From contig CAVTVK010000004.1 in NCBI GenBank assembly GCA_963738135.1, forward strand, positions 930,001 through 994,000: 64,000 bases of DNA. Reading direction: 5' to 3'. The notes beneath the pieces are model-generated. The model did not search any database and was not told the DNA's origin. It saw only the letters and a program-made list of their open reading frames with translations. Position numbers and translations under genes: made by a program. Shown piece by piece: positions 45,477 through 53,764 of the stretch; position 1 is the stretch's first letter; each line of letters opens with the position of its first letter. This DNA comes from Bog-473 sp963738135 (GTDB lineage Bacteria > Actinomycetota > Acidimicrobiia > Acidimicrobiales > RAAP-2).

Positions 45477-46517
45477 TCATTCGCTCGAGAAGGTCTCACG
45501 GGAACCGGCTAACAGCCGGGCGCGTTCCTGCCGGGGGGTCAGGTCGAACCAGCGGCGACAGCTCCGGCCGAAAGCGGATTGCTCGCTATAGCCGAGCAAC
45601 GCGGTGATTTGGGTGAGCGGAAGGCCCGGCTGGGACAGGTACTGCTCCGCGAGATCACGTCGAGCCACATCCTTGATTGCTTCGAACGTTGTGCCTTCGT
45701 CTCGTACGCGCCGTTGCAGCGTTCGAGGATGCATGTCGAGCGCTCTCGCCACCGCGTGTTGGCTGCACGTGCCGGTTCCTAGCAATGCCTCAACGGCCTC
45801 GCGAACTTGCACTGTCAGGGTCACTCTCCCCCCCGACAGCTGGCTGTCCAAATAGCGGGTGGCGACGTCGTGAAGCTCCTGGAGGCTTTCGCTGATGGGC
45901 AGCTCGAGGTCGGCCTCGGCGACGGCCAAGGCGGCCTGGTCGGCTCCGAAGACGAGGGGGGCGTTGAAGCGGGTGCGATACATGGCCTCGGATGCCACCG
46001 CTGCGTGCGGAAGCCAAACCTGACGGAGGCGGCATCGTCCTTCTGACAGGAGCGTCATGATGCGCCAGGTCAGACCGATGCCGTGCTCTGCTGTTTGTGC
46101 CCACCCGGTTTTGTGCTCCGAAAGAAGCCTGAACTCCAGCCGGGCTTCGCCACGGGGTTCCCCGGTTTTGATGGTGAAGGCGAGGGCAGCGTTGTAGACC
46201 TCGAGATACTTCGACGCACACTGCATCGCCTCGCCCACTGTGGCGGAATATCGCATCGCCACTGCGAGCGTCCCGAGGATACCGATGTCTTGGCGCTCGG
46301 CCAGGCGAAGCCCGAAATCCGGACTGCGCAATTGCACGGTAGAGCGTTCCAACAGATCGGTAAGGGCCTCGAAGCTGATGAAGGCGGTCAGTTGCCTGAG
46401 AGCGGCAGGATCGATGCCCGCTTGTCCTAAGAGCCGGGTGGCATTGCCTCCCAAGTCGCCGACAAGCTCTTGATAGCCCCGCAGCGATTGGGCTTGGACC
46501 ATGGCGGCCACAGTCAT
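45477..46517 (-). CDS. AraC-family transcriptional regulator with arabinose-binding-like N-domain
   Basis: A 346-aa protein from the ATG at 46517; an in-frame ATG at 46604 adds a Cys/His-rich stretch with no match to the family, so I reject it. About 10-200 is the Arabinose_bd-type (PF12625-like) ligand domain (DIGILGTLAVAMRYSATVGEAMQ, PRGEARLEFRLLSEH). About 235-340 holds two HTH motifs (SQHAVARALDMHPRTLQRRVRDEGTTFEAI and PLTQITALLGYSEQSAFGRSCRRWFDLTPRQER). Relatives (OruR/VirS-like) respond to small organic acids or fatty acids. Divergent from the small gene at 46594. Confidence 0.88.
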   Translation of the reverse strand: MTVAAMVQAQSLRGYQELVGDLGGNATRLLGQAGIDPAALRQLTAFISFEALTDLLERSTVQLRSPDFGLRLAERQDIGILGTLAVAMRYSATVGEAMQCASKYLEVYNAALAFTIKTGEPRGEARLEFRLLSEHKTGWAQTAEHGIGLTWRIMTLLSEGRCRLRQVWLPHAAVASEAMYRTRFNAPLVFGADQAALAVAEADLELPISESLQELHDVATRYLDSQLSGGRVTLTVQVREAVEALLGTGTCSQHAVARALDMHPRTLQRRVRDEGTTFEAIKDVARRDLAEQYLSQPGLPLTQITALLGYSEQSAFGRSCRRWFDLTPRQERARLLAGSRETFSSE

Positions 46518-46593
46518 CTTCGGTGTCTCCAGATGGCAAAAGTCTGTCGCCAAATGTCCAGAGGTGCAACCCCCGGTATCCCACAATATTGCA

Positions 46594-46881
46594 ATGCCCG
46601 TCATCCGGAGAGCGAGCAGACAAAGGGCGTCGGATGTGTGGGTGATCGGAGAGGGAGTCCACTTCGTGCATGGATTCGATCACGACCACTCCGCGTTGAT
46701 CATGACCATACGGGCCTGTGATGCGAAACGCTTCGGTTCTCGACGGGAGGCCGAGCTTTGGGTCAATCGGTACGGAAAGGACCTGGAGTCGTACCGCATC
46801 CTTGTCGGTGAGCAAGGGGAGCCGGCTGCCTCACGATCGACCCAGTGGGCGGCAGAAAGCTGGGGTCTCGATGGCTCGTGA
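46594..46881 (+). CDS. Small hypothetical protein upstream of a cyclic-nucleotide-binding gene
   Basis: A 95-aa frame starting MPVIRRASRQRASD. The middle is plausible protein sequence (VWVIGEGVHFVHGFDHDHSALIMTIRACDAKRFGSRREAELWVNRYG, then LESYRILVGEQG): a small alpha/beta protein of the 'surface EAE-W' type with no named family known to me. Its 3' end overlaps the next gene by 11 nt. AT-rich CAATATTG just upstream could hold a -10 box. The alternative is non-coding leader. Confidence 0.45.
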   Translation: MPVIRRASRQRASDVWVIGEGVHFVHGFDHDHSALIMTIRACDAKRFGSRREAELWVNRYGKDLESYRILVGEQGEPAASRSTQWAAESWGLDGS

Positions 46882-47293
46882 CGAGTTCCTGCAACACCTT
46901 GCAACTGTTCCTCTGTTCACGAACTGCACCAAGAAGCACCTTCAGGAGATTGGCAAGGTGGCGACCCAGGTGACCCTTCCTGCGGGGAAGGTTCTTGCTC
47001 GCGAGGGGGAGGCTGGTCGTGAAATGTTCATTTTCCTTCAGGGAACCGCGTCGGTGTCACGCCATGGACAGCGCGTGGCCACGAGGACTGCTGGCGACGT
47101 CGTCGGCGAACTCGCGGTCATTTCGAATCGGCCTCGCAACGCCACCGTGGTGGCAGACACCGAACTGTGGACACTGGTTCTCACTTCAGCTGGTTTGAAC
47201 CAACTTCTCGATGATATTCCCGGGTTGGCGAAGCACTTGCTGCGTGAGGTCGTGGATCGGCTGGAAACAGCTTCCACGAATGGCGCGCACTAA
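46871..47293 (+). CDS. Third single-domain cyclic-nucleotide-binding protein
   Basis: A 140-aa protein from the ATG at 46871. It has one cNMP-binding barrel: HLATVPLFTNCTKKHLQEIGKVATQV, AGKVLAREGEAGREMFIFLQGTA, AGDVVGELAVISNRPRNATVVA, then DIPGLAKHLLREVVDRLE. The phosphate-binding segment VGELAVISNRPRNATV is complete. There is no DNA-binding or catalytic domain. It is closely related in layout to the genes at 9262 and 9849, so the genome has several stand-alone sensors of this type. It may be translated with the small gene before it. Confidence 0.78.
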   Translation: MARDEFLQHLATVPLFTNCTKKHLQEIGKVATQVTLPAGKVLAREGEAGREMFIFLQGTASVSRHGQRVATRTAGDVVGELAVISNRPRNATVVADTELWTLVLTSAGLNQLLDDIPGLAKHLLREVVDRLETASTNGAH

Positions 47294-47370
47294 GTACCGG
47301 CTCTTTGCGATGGCGGCCTCGAGGCGACACCACGACCGAGCAAGCGCGTCAGGTCATCAGAAGATTGCAG

Positions 47371-48429
47371 TTAGCGTCGGACCGAGAGCAGCGTGTCCGC
47401 CCAATGCTCAGGCCCGTACGTGCTGGCAATCTCGCTGCTCCGCCGCCCCCACTCCTTGCGCTGCTCCTCGCTTGCCTCCGATAGCTCTGTGAGCGCGTCG
47501 GCCAGTCCGACGGGATCGTCACCGGGCACTGTAAAACCATTGGCCGGAGTGGCCATCTCGCGCGCGGCGCCTGCCCCGTCGGAGATCACCACCGGGAGAC
47601 CGGCTGCACACGCCTCCAATGCCACGACGCCCCACGAGTCGTACCGGCTGGGCAGAACCAACGCGCCCGCAGCCCCGTAGAGGTCGGGCAGTGCGTCCGG
47701 TTGGATGAAGTCGCGCATCTCGACGCCCGGAAGCGCGCCCAGGCCTCCGTCGAAAGGACCGTGACCCACTACCTGCAGTCCCCAGGGACTTGTGACACGC
47801 GTGCGGTAGATCCGGTAGGCCTCGGCTAAGACATCCGGTGCCTTCTCCGGAACCAGGCGACCGCAAAAGAGAAAGGTCGGGTCCACCCAACGGTCGGCGC
47901 CGCCGGCCGCGACAGCGGCGAAGCGAACCTCGTCAACCGTGCACGCCCCCAGGATCAGCGATTCCGGCCGGAAGCCAAGCCGGTGGGCATACTCGGTTGC
48001 GCGGACTCCCGGCACGAAGACCCGGTCAAACGCGTAGGGGCGAAGCCCCGCGAAGAGCACCTGCAGCACGCGCTGACGCGGCCTTCCCGTCCACCAGTTG
48101 TCTGTGAACATCACTGTCGTGGTGCCGTACCGGCGTCGAGCCCGGTGCAGAGCACGCCACAGCGCCGGGGTATGCCCGATGCTGCACGTGACGTCCGGCC
48201 GTGTCTGCTCGACGAGGTCGTTGAGCAGCGAGAAGGGCCAGCGCCATGAGGCGACGCGCAGATCGGCGCCGTGCAAGTCCAAGGCGGAGTAGTCGTAAGG
48301 GGCCATGGGATCAGGCGGGCGAACCAGCACTGTGACCTCGGCCCGATCCGCCAACGCACGGATGCCTGCCGCCCAATACCCAGACAGGCTGTGCCACAGG
48401 AGCAAGACCCTCGGCTTTTCCACTGCCAT
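47371..48429 (-). CDS. GT4-family glycosyltransferase (GT-B fold)
   Basis: A 352-aa protein from the ATG at 48429. The C-terminal nucleotide-sugar domain is typical: LFCGRLVPEKAPDVLAEAY, VVGHGPFDGGL, LVLPSRYDSWGVVALEACAAGLPVVISDGAGAAREM (EX7E-type motif) and the closing DDPVGLADAL. The N-terminal domain binds the acceptor (VLLLWHSLSGYWAAGIRAL). It transfers a sugar with retention of configuration; sugar and acceptor are unknown. It lies at the left edge of the aminoacyl-carrier-protein locus, in the same direction as the core operon but separated from it by one gene on the other strand. Confidence 0.85.
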   Translation of the reverse strand: MAVEKPRVLLLWHSLSGYWAAGIRALADRAEVTVLVRPPDPMAPYDYSALDLHGADLRVASWRWPFSLLNDLVEQTRPDVTCSIGHTPALWRALHRARRRYGTTTVMFTDNWWTGRPRQRVLQVLFAGLRPYAFDRVFVPGVRATEYAHRLGFRPESLILGACTVDEVRFAAVAAGGADRWVDPTFLFCGRLVPEKAPDVLAEAYRIYRTRVTSPWGLQVVGHGPFDGGLGALPGVEMRDFIQPDALPDLYGAAGALVLPSRYDSWGVVALEACAAGLPVVISDGAGAAREMATPANGFTVPGDDPVGLADALTELSEASEEQRKEWGRRSSEIASTYGPEHWADTLLSVRR

Positions 48430-48967
48430 CAGGCACGCTTCCCGGAGTTGACCCCCTGCCACACGCTCCAGGCACCTCGTTCGGATGGGTCCAACAGGAG
48501 CGCTGCGATCACGACGCGGCGGTGTGACAGACATCCACCGATGTCCGTGGCACCACCCGACGGCGGAGCGCGTTCACTTGCACATGCACCGAACGCATGA
48601 ACGGAGCGGTCTTCAGGAGGCGCCTTCCACGCGCTCACGATACTACGACGCACATCCGCGTCGGCACGCTCGGACGCGCTCGACGCACCAGGTGCTTGCG
48701 CGCGAGAAGTCCATCCGCTCGACGCCCCTCGCAGGGAATCCGGCCGACTCAGACCTCCTTCGACATGCGTTCATTGCGGCGATGCTGACCGTAGATCTCT
48801 GCCGCATAGAACACATCAAGACGGGCGGACGGAGAGACTCGCTGCAGTCGTCGACGGAGGACGAGGCTTCACTGTGCGGACGACGCGCTACAGTACGCAC
48901 GGGAATATGCCCTCTGAGCTGGGCAATCAGTGGACTTTGGTACCGACGCAAAGGGAGGGAGACCGGC
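48430..48967. other. Intergenic region before the DUF1801 gene
   Basis: About 540 bp divergent spacer. Open frames on both strands look like shadows (Arg/Ser/His-rich, no ribosome site). TACAGT at about 48888-48893 could be a -10 box for the downstream plus-strand gene. No RNA gene recognised. Confidence 0.4.
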
Positions 48968-49366
48968 ATGACGGCCAGCGGGTCCCAAGGAGACAAGTCT
49001 CCATCGCAACTGATCGACGACAGAATCAAAGAGCTCGACGATTGGCGGGGTGCCACCTTGAGCAAGCTGCGCTCCTTGGTCAAGGAAGCCGATCCCGACG
49101 TCGTGGAGGAGTGGAAATGGCGCGGCGTTCCAACGTGGTACCACGACGGGATGATCTGTACCGGTGAGAGTTACAAGAGCGTCGTAAAGATGACGTTCGC
49201 CAGAGGAGCGTCGCTGAAGGACCCCGCCGGCCTGTTCAACTCGAGCCTCGAAGGGAACGTGCGGCGCGCCATCGACTTCCACGAGGGCGAGAAGATCAAT
49301 GAGAAGGCCTTCAAGGCACTCATTCGCGCCGCCGTCACCCTGAACTCGTCAAAAGCCAAGAAGTAA
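48968..49366 (+). CDS. DUF1801-domain protein
   Basis: A 132-aa protein whose ATG follows AGGGAGGGA. The domain reads IDDRIKELDDWRGATLSKLRSLVKEADPDVVEEWKWRGVPTWYHDG, GESYKSVVKMTFARGASLKDP, LFNSSLEGNVRRAIDFHEGE and ends in a Lys-rich tail. DUF1801 has a YdhG/frataxin-like fold of unclear role (YdhG is called an iron chaperone in some bacteria). It is the only plus-strand gene inside the minus-strand group 47371-54222 and converges with the methyltransferase gene (7 nt between stops). Confidence 0.85.
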   Translation: MTASGSQGDKSPSQLIDDRIKELDDWRGATLSKLRSLVKEADPDVVEEWKWRGVPTWYHDGMICTGESYKSVVKMTFARGASLKDPAGLFNSSLEGNVRRAIDFHEGEKINEKAFKALIRAAVTLNSSKAKK

Positions 49367-49373
49367 GCGACCG

Positions 49374-50327
49374 TCAACCGCCCGGCGGGACATCTTCAGC
49401 AGCCTCGTAACACGCCGTTACCGAGTGGCCGAATCCGGGTGGGAGCGCTGGACGCCGGACTCGACCCCAGGCTCCCGCCGCCGTGCTCACCGACCGCTCG
49501 ACGAAATGGACGGCGCTCGAGGCACGGACTGGGCGCTCATCAGTTCGTCTGAGCCCCAGGTGATCGAGCGCCCTCTGACGGAGATAGTTGACCCGGTGAT
49601 ACGGCGCGATGTCGTCGTGCTCGAGCGACACCAACTGCAGGTCGAACATCGGTGCCAGGTCGGTCAAGCACCGATCTGACCATTGCGTGATGTGATGCGG
49701 GGGCAGGTCGAGAATGTTGTTGAGTTCGACACCCATGAAACCGTCGTGGGAGGGCACCGAGACAACGAGACGCCCCCCCGGGCGCAGGCTGCTCCGGCAC
49801 TCCCGCAGGAACTGCCCGACGGCGGGGACGTGCTCCATCACCTGGAACGAGACGACGGCGTCATACCGGTCGGGCTGCGACGCAAGGTGGTCACCGAGGG
49901 ACTCTCGGCGCACGTCGAGCCCGGTGGCCACCGCCTGCTCCACGGCCGAAGAGTTGAGCTCCAACCCGATGTAGGCGCCGCGCGTCGAGAGCAGCCGTCC
50001 GAACGCGCCCGCTCCCGCTCCGACCTCGAGGATCCGCTCCGCATCAGCAACGTGGCGCAGCGCGATGTCGAATTCGGGTTTGCTGTCCAAGTAGTACCAG
50101 GGGAGCTCCTCCAACTCCCGATACATCGATTCTGGTCCGGCCAACTCGTCGTCGAAGTACCGCAGGTCACACGTGGTGCAGTGTTGGTAGTCGATCTTCG
50201 GTGTCGCCATCCACGCACCGGGGTCGATCCCGAGATCCCGCATCCATATGGTTCGGAGCTCGGTGCGCAGGAGCCGGCCGATGACGGTGCCCGATCCCGA
50301 GCCACACAGTGGACACGCTTGCGACAT
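49374..50327 (-). CDS. Class I SAM-dependent methyltransferase with N-terminal zinc ribbon
   Basis: A 317-aa protein from the ATG at 50327 (AAGGGA 7 nt upstream). Cys5-x2-Cys8 and Cys50-x2-Cys53 form a zinc ribbon. The SAM-binding motif I is ILEVGAGAGAFG (about 99-110), with VVSFQVMEHVP and LRPGGRLVVSVPSHDGF further on. The Cys-ribbon plus Methyltransf_23-type core resembles sugar C-/O-methyltransferases and those found in polysaccharide and natural-product loci. It follows DUF1839 by 104 bp in the same direction and may methylate the carrier-bound or sugar intermediate (inference). Confidence 0.82.
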   Translation of the reverse strand: MSQACPLCGSGSGTVIGRLLRTELRTIWMRDLGIDPGAWMATPKIDYQHCTTCDLRYFDDELAGPESMYRELEELPWYYLDSKPEFDIALRHVADAERILEVGAGAGAFGRLLSTRGAYIGLELNSSAVEQAVATGLDVRRESLGDHLASQPDRYDAVVSFQVMEHVPAVGQFLRECRSSLRPGGRLVVSVPSHDGFMGVELNNILDLPPHHITQWSDRCLTDLAPMFDLQLVSLEHDDIAPYHRVNYLRQRALDHLGLRRTDERPVRASSAVHFVERSVSTAAGAWGRVRRPALPPGFGHSVTACYEAAEDVPPGG

Positions 50328-50431
50328 GGCATTCCCTTCGTTGACACAGATCCCGTGGGTTTCGTCATCGATTCGGAGCCCGCTCCACGCCCGGAACACG
50401 GTCGGCGCAGGCTCGAGAGGGCCGACACCCC

Positions 50432-51433
50432 TCAACCGCAGTAGCGAGCAACCAGTCCGTCCATGGCAGTGCGGTAGGACCGGCTCATGTCCTCGAAGGA
50501 GCCACCGAGGTCGACCGTGCGGCCGCGAGATCGTCGAGCCAGGCTGAACTGCAGCGCCTTCGCTGCGGTGGCGACCGAGCGGAAGGCGTCGGCGACGATC
50601 AGCAGGTCGTCGCTCCCGCTCGCGGCCGGATCGTGTGCCGCCAGCCAGTCCACGAACGATGCCGCCAACTCGGCATTCGCTCCGCACTGACGGCAGGTCC
50701 CGAAGGCGTAGAGGTGGAAGGTTTCGATGTCCTGGGTGCCAAGCCAGGCAGCGTCCTGGTCCACACGCCGTTCGAAGCGGCGCATGGGATCGTCCGCGGG
50801 GCGGCGAGCCAGGTGCGCCCGTGTCAGTGCGATCGCCCCGCGGACGAGTTCGCCCGGATCACGGCGCATGCGGTCGAGACGGACCGTCTCGACATAGGGG
50901 GGCAACGAGATCGGGTCCGCGTAGCGGCCGATCCGGAACACGCCATCGAAGTCGTCCCCCTCGAGCTCGAAATATCCCGCGTTGTGGAAGTAGCCGAGAC
51001 GACGTCCGTGCCGATCGACGCTGTTCGGAACCATGGCGCTCTTGGAATGCGCGAGTTGGTAGGACACGCCCTGCGTGTCGGGCAGGAACCACGCGTCGGC
51101 GTCCATGATGAGCAGCCGACCCAGCTCGAGTTGCTCCTCGACGTGGTCGACGAGCGGACGCCAGGCGTTGAACTCGGCCACCTCCAATCCGAACAGCGCG
51201 CGGAGATCCTCGGGCGGGAACTTGAAGAACGTCCACTGGTCGCCTTCGAAATCCGTGCTCAGCGTGAAGGCCGCCGCGGCCAGTGGATCGAGGCCGAGTG
51301 CATGGAGCAGTTCGATCCAGAGATCGACGTAGCAATTGGTCTCCGTCCACGTCCGCTCGTTTGCGTGCAGTGGATGTGGCTGATAGCCGGTGGGATCGAG
51401 CGCCAGCAGCCGCTGCCCTGTCCCAGAGGTCAC
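50432..51433 (-). CDS. DUF1839-family protein
   Basis: A 333-aa protein from the GTG at 51433, which overlaps the ligase stop (GTGA). It shows the strongly conserved DUF1839 features: LALDPTGYQPHPLHANERTW, ETNCYVDLWIELLHALGLDP, DFEGDQWTFFKFPPEDLRALFG, LPDTQGVSYQLAHSKSAM and LGYFHNAGYFELEG. The function of the family is not known. Members are repeatedly found beside amino acid:[carrier protein] ligases, so a role in accepting, transferring or cyclising the carried aminoacyl group is plausible. Conserved Cys, His and Asp could be catalytic. Confidence 0.85.
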   Translation of the reverse strand: MTSGTGQRLLALDPTGYQPHPLHANERTWTETNCYVDLWIELLHALGLDPLAAAAFTLSTDFEGDQWTFFKFPPEDLRALFGLEVAEFNAWRPLVDHVEEQLELGRLLIMDADAWFLPDTQGVSYQLAHSKSAMVPNSVDRHGRRLGYFHNAGYFELEGDDFDGVFRIGRYADPISLPPYVETVRLDRMRRDPGELVRGAIALTRAHLARRPADDPMRRFERRVDQDAAWLGTQDIETFHLYAFGTCRQCGANAELAASFVDWLAAHDPAASGSDDLLIVADAFRSVATAAKALQFSLARRSRGRTVDLGGSFEDMSRSYRTAMDGLVARYCG

Positions 51434-52347
51434 GGCCAGAGTCGGTCCCGAGACGCCTTCGGCCAGTCTCCCGGGTCCAAACCGTGGGTCCGGAGCAGCG
51501 CCAAGGTGATGCGATCCAGCCCGAACCCGAAGCAACACGAATGGGCAACCTCGCCGTCAGCCGTCGCGATCCCGAACGGCTGCCCGAAGTGGTCGAGGTG
51601 GCAGTTGGCCGAGGCGATGGCGGTTGGGTGCTCGGCAGAATTGACGGGCGTGACAATCTCGAATTTGAGCGTCTCGGACCTCTGGTTCTCGGCCAGAATG
51701 CGGCCGACCCTGCCGAAGAACGGGTCGTTCGCCACGACCGTCTCGACCTTCAGACCCAGCGATTCGAGGATCTCCGAACCGAGCTGCAGCCAGCGGTCCC
51801 GATGCGCAGTGGCCGCTGCCGCGTCGCCCACGTAGACCAAGTCGTGCTGCCGGAACGACTGCATCCGTGCCGGGTCGAGGCTGGGCTCGTGTCGGAAGCA
51901 CCAGCCCATCACGTCGTACCGGCTTCCCCCGGCGGGCAGGCGCCCGGTAAGGGTCGGATACAGGGGATGGCAGACGGCGGGACAGAGACTGACATCGGCT
52001 GCTTGAAGGAGTGCAGTCCACTCACCACCCGCCTGTGCCACGTCCATCAGCTTCTTGTGGTCTTTGTTGTCGCCCGTGAAGGTCGAGACTGTCCCGATCA
52101 TGTCGGGGAACGAAGACAGATACCCGGTCTCCTCAAGGACGCGTCGCGGCATCACGGGCGGGAAGCGAAAACTCGCGGTTCCCTCCGACGAGGCCGTTGA
52201 CATGACAAGGCGCTCGATTCCGGCCACGATGTCCTCGTACAGCGCTGAGCGGCCGTAGATCCCGTCGCTGTAGGTCGGCACCAGGATCCCTGCCGCTACC
52301 AGTTCGTCCCGGAAGGTTGTTCCGTCGGTCACCGCCGCCTCAATCAT
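51430..52347 (-). CDS. Amino acid:[carrier protein] ligase (class II aaRS-like)
   Basis: A 305-aa catalytic domain of the seryl-tRNA-synthetase type without a tRNA-binding arm. Motif 2 is visible as MGWCFRHEPS (about 148-156), motif 3 as FGFGLDRITLALL (about 273-285), and candidate zinc ligands include Cys126 (PAVCHPLYP) and Cys249 (SANCHLDHFG). In Bradyrhizobium and Agrobacterium such proteins activate small amino acids (Gly, Ala) and attach them to the phosphopantetheine of a small carrier protein instead of tRNA, using a zinc ion to hold the amino group. Here the carrier protein is encoded two genes upstream. The start at 52347 overlaps the acyl-CoA dehydrogenase gene by 8 nt. Confidence 0.88.
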   Translation of the reverse strand: MIEAAVTDGTTFRDELVAAGILVPTYSDGIYGRSALYEDIVAGIERLVMSTASSEGTASFRFPPVMPRRVLEETGYLSSFPDMIGTVSTFTGDNKDHKKLMDVAQAGGEWTALLQAADVSLCPAVCHPLYPTLTGRLPAGGSRYDVMGWCFRHEPSLDPARMQSFRQHDLVYVGDAAAATAHRDRWLQLGSEILESLGLKVETVVANDPFFGRVGRILAENQRSETLKFEIVTPVNSAEHPTAIASANCHLDHFGQPFGIATADGEVAHSCCFGFGLDRITLALLRTHGLDPGDWPKASRDRLWP

Positions 52348-53506
52348 CCTTGTGCACCAACAGCATCTGTGCCGTGTTGCTGTTGATCCGGTCGTTGTTG
52401 ACCATGACGGCTGCACCATGTGCATCGCGCAAGATCCGGCCCAGGCTGTACGGCGAGTCCTCCCGGTATCCGGACATGCCGCAGATGGCCATCGCCCGAT
52501 TCACGATGTCAACCACAAGCGTCGAAGTCGATACCTTGAGGGAGTTCATGGCGATGGCAAAGCCCATGCCAGCGAGCGCGTCGAGGTCCTCGCATTCCCG
52601 GTCGTAGCGCTGGGCGGTGCCCCGGACCAGCTCCTCCATCCGCTGCAGCTGCGCGATCAGCTCAGCCAGCCGCAAGGCGGACGGAGGCGTGACCCCCGGC
52701 TTCTTTCGTGCCTCGGCCCGGACGAGGTGCCGCGCCTTGTCCGTCGCCGATGTCGCCAGGCCGAGCCAGACGGAGCTCCAGAGGATGTGCGAGACGGGCA
52801 GCATCGTCCGGCTCGAGATGTCGCCGTAGGGGTCGTCGAGAATGAGGTCGGCATCGCCCTCCGCGACGAGTCGGTAGCCCAGGCTGCAGGTCCCTCGGAA
52901 GCCGAGGGTGTCCCAGCCGCTTATCGGCTCCAAGGTGAGCCCGTCCGGCTGACAGAGCACGAGCACCTGGTCGTTCGACGGGCTCTCCGGCGAGCGGCGC
53001 GCGGTGGCGAGAATGCCGTCAGCGTGGGCCCCGTAGGAAATGACGGGCGCCATCTTCTCCAGCCGTATACCTCCTGCGTGAGTGTGCTCGACGGTGCACA
53101 CGCTTGTGCGGACGTCACCACCCACTCCGATTTCGGTGGTTGCGGAGGCCAGCAAAAGCTGGCGATCAGCCACCTCCGCCAAGTAGTTCCGAAAGAACTC
53201 CGACCGGCCGTGGCGGACCAGGCTGGCCACCTGGATCTGGTGCATCGCGTAGATCATGGCGGTGGACGCGCAGTGCTGGCCCAACTCGAACACGATGTCG
53301 GCCACCTCCGCGAAGGTGACCCCCAACCCACCGAGCTCAACGGGGATCAGAACGGAGAGCAGCGACTCAGCGCGTAGTGCGTCGAACGCCTCGCTCGGGA
53401 AACGTGCAATCCGGTCCACGTCCGGTGCAGCGGGTCCCGCCACCTCGGCGCCGATGCGCTGCGCACGCAGCGAGAGGTTCTCTGCTGGCGCATCCAGGGT
53501 CGTCAC
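52340..53506 (-). CDS. Acyl-CoA dehydrogenase-like flavoprotein, probably acting on aminoacyl-carrier protein
   Basis: A 388-aa protein with the acyl-CoA dehydrogenase fold: N-terminal helices (FPSEAFDALRAESLLSVLIPVELGG), FAD/substrate contacts in the beta domain (LASATTEIGVGGDV, ISGWDTLGFRGTCSLGYRL), and the C-terminal helical domain (MNSLKVSTSTLVVDIVNRAMAICGMSGYREDSPYSLGRILRDAHGA). The catalytic Glu is not obvious. It begins 18 nt after the carrier-protein gene and overlaps the ligase gene. In other pathways such enzymes oxidise aminoacyl groups bound to carrier proteins (for example prolyl- to pyrrolyl-S-PCP), so desaturation of the carried amino acid is the likely role. Confidence 0.82.
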   Translation of the reverse strand: MTTLDAPAENLSLRAQRIGAEVAGPAAPDVDRIARFPSEAFDALRAESLLSVLIPVELGGLGVTFAEVADIVFELGQHCASTAMIYAMHQIQVASLVRHGRSEFFRNYLAEVADRQLLLASATTEIGVGGDVRTSVCTVEHTHAGGIRLEKMAPVISYGAHADGILATARRSPESPSNDQVLVLCQPDGLTLEPISGWDTLGFRGTCSLGYRLVAEGDADLILDDPYGDISSRTMLPVSHILWSSVWLGLATSATDKARHLVRAEARKKPGVTPPSALRLAELIAQLQRMEELVRGTAQRYDRECEDLDALAGMGFAIAMNSLKVSTSTLVVDIVNRAMAICGMSGYREDSPYSLGRILRDAHGAAVMVNNDRINSNTAQMLLVHKDD

Positions 53507-53524
53507 GATGGGCGCTCCGCCGAC

Positions 53525-53764
53525 CTAGGAGCCGGTCAGTTCGCCGAGCGCGACGCGGATCGCAGCAACGGACTCGAATGTGCTCTTTCGCAGCATCGTC
53601 TCGGGAAATTCTACGTCGAACTCGTCTTCCAACGCGAGCATGACGTTGACGCTGGCGTGCGAGGTCATCCCCGCCTGGTACAGATCGTCCTCGTCGCGCA
53701 GCTTCTCCACTTCGACGGGGAGGTGGGCGTACTCGTCCAGGATGCCACGGATCGTCTCGTCCAT
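53525..53764 (-). CDS. Dedicated acyl/peptidyl carrier protein (TSH instead of DSL)
   Basis: A 79-aa four-helix carrier protein. The phosphopantetheine Ser is S35 in AGMTSHASVNVMLALEDEF. The usual Asp-Ser-Leu is Thr-Ser-His, as in carriers partnered with aaRS-like ligases. The acidic recognition helix is LALEDEFDVEFPE, and the end is FESVAAIRVALGELTG. The ATG overlaps the AcpS stop (TGATG), ensuring co-production of carrier and modifying enzyme. It holds the aminoacyl group as a thioester. Confidence 0.92.
   Translation of the reverse strand: MDETIRGILDEYAHLPVEVEKLRDEDDLYQAGMTSHASVNVMLALEDEFDVEFPETMLRKSTFESVAAIRVALGELTGS

Noticed and set aside
51430..52347. The ligase as a true seryl-tRNA synthetase.
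   Set aside because: At 305 aa it lacks the N-terminal coiled-coil tRNA-binding arm, carries Cys residues in zinc-ligand-like positions, and lies in an operon with a carrier protein and DUF1839.
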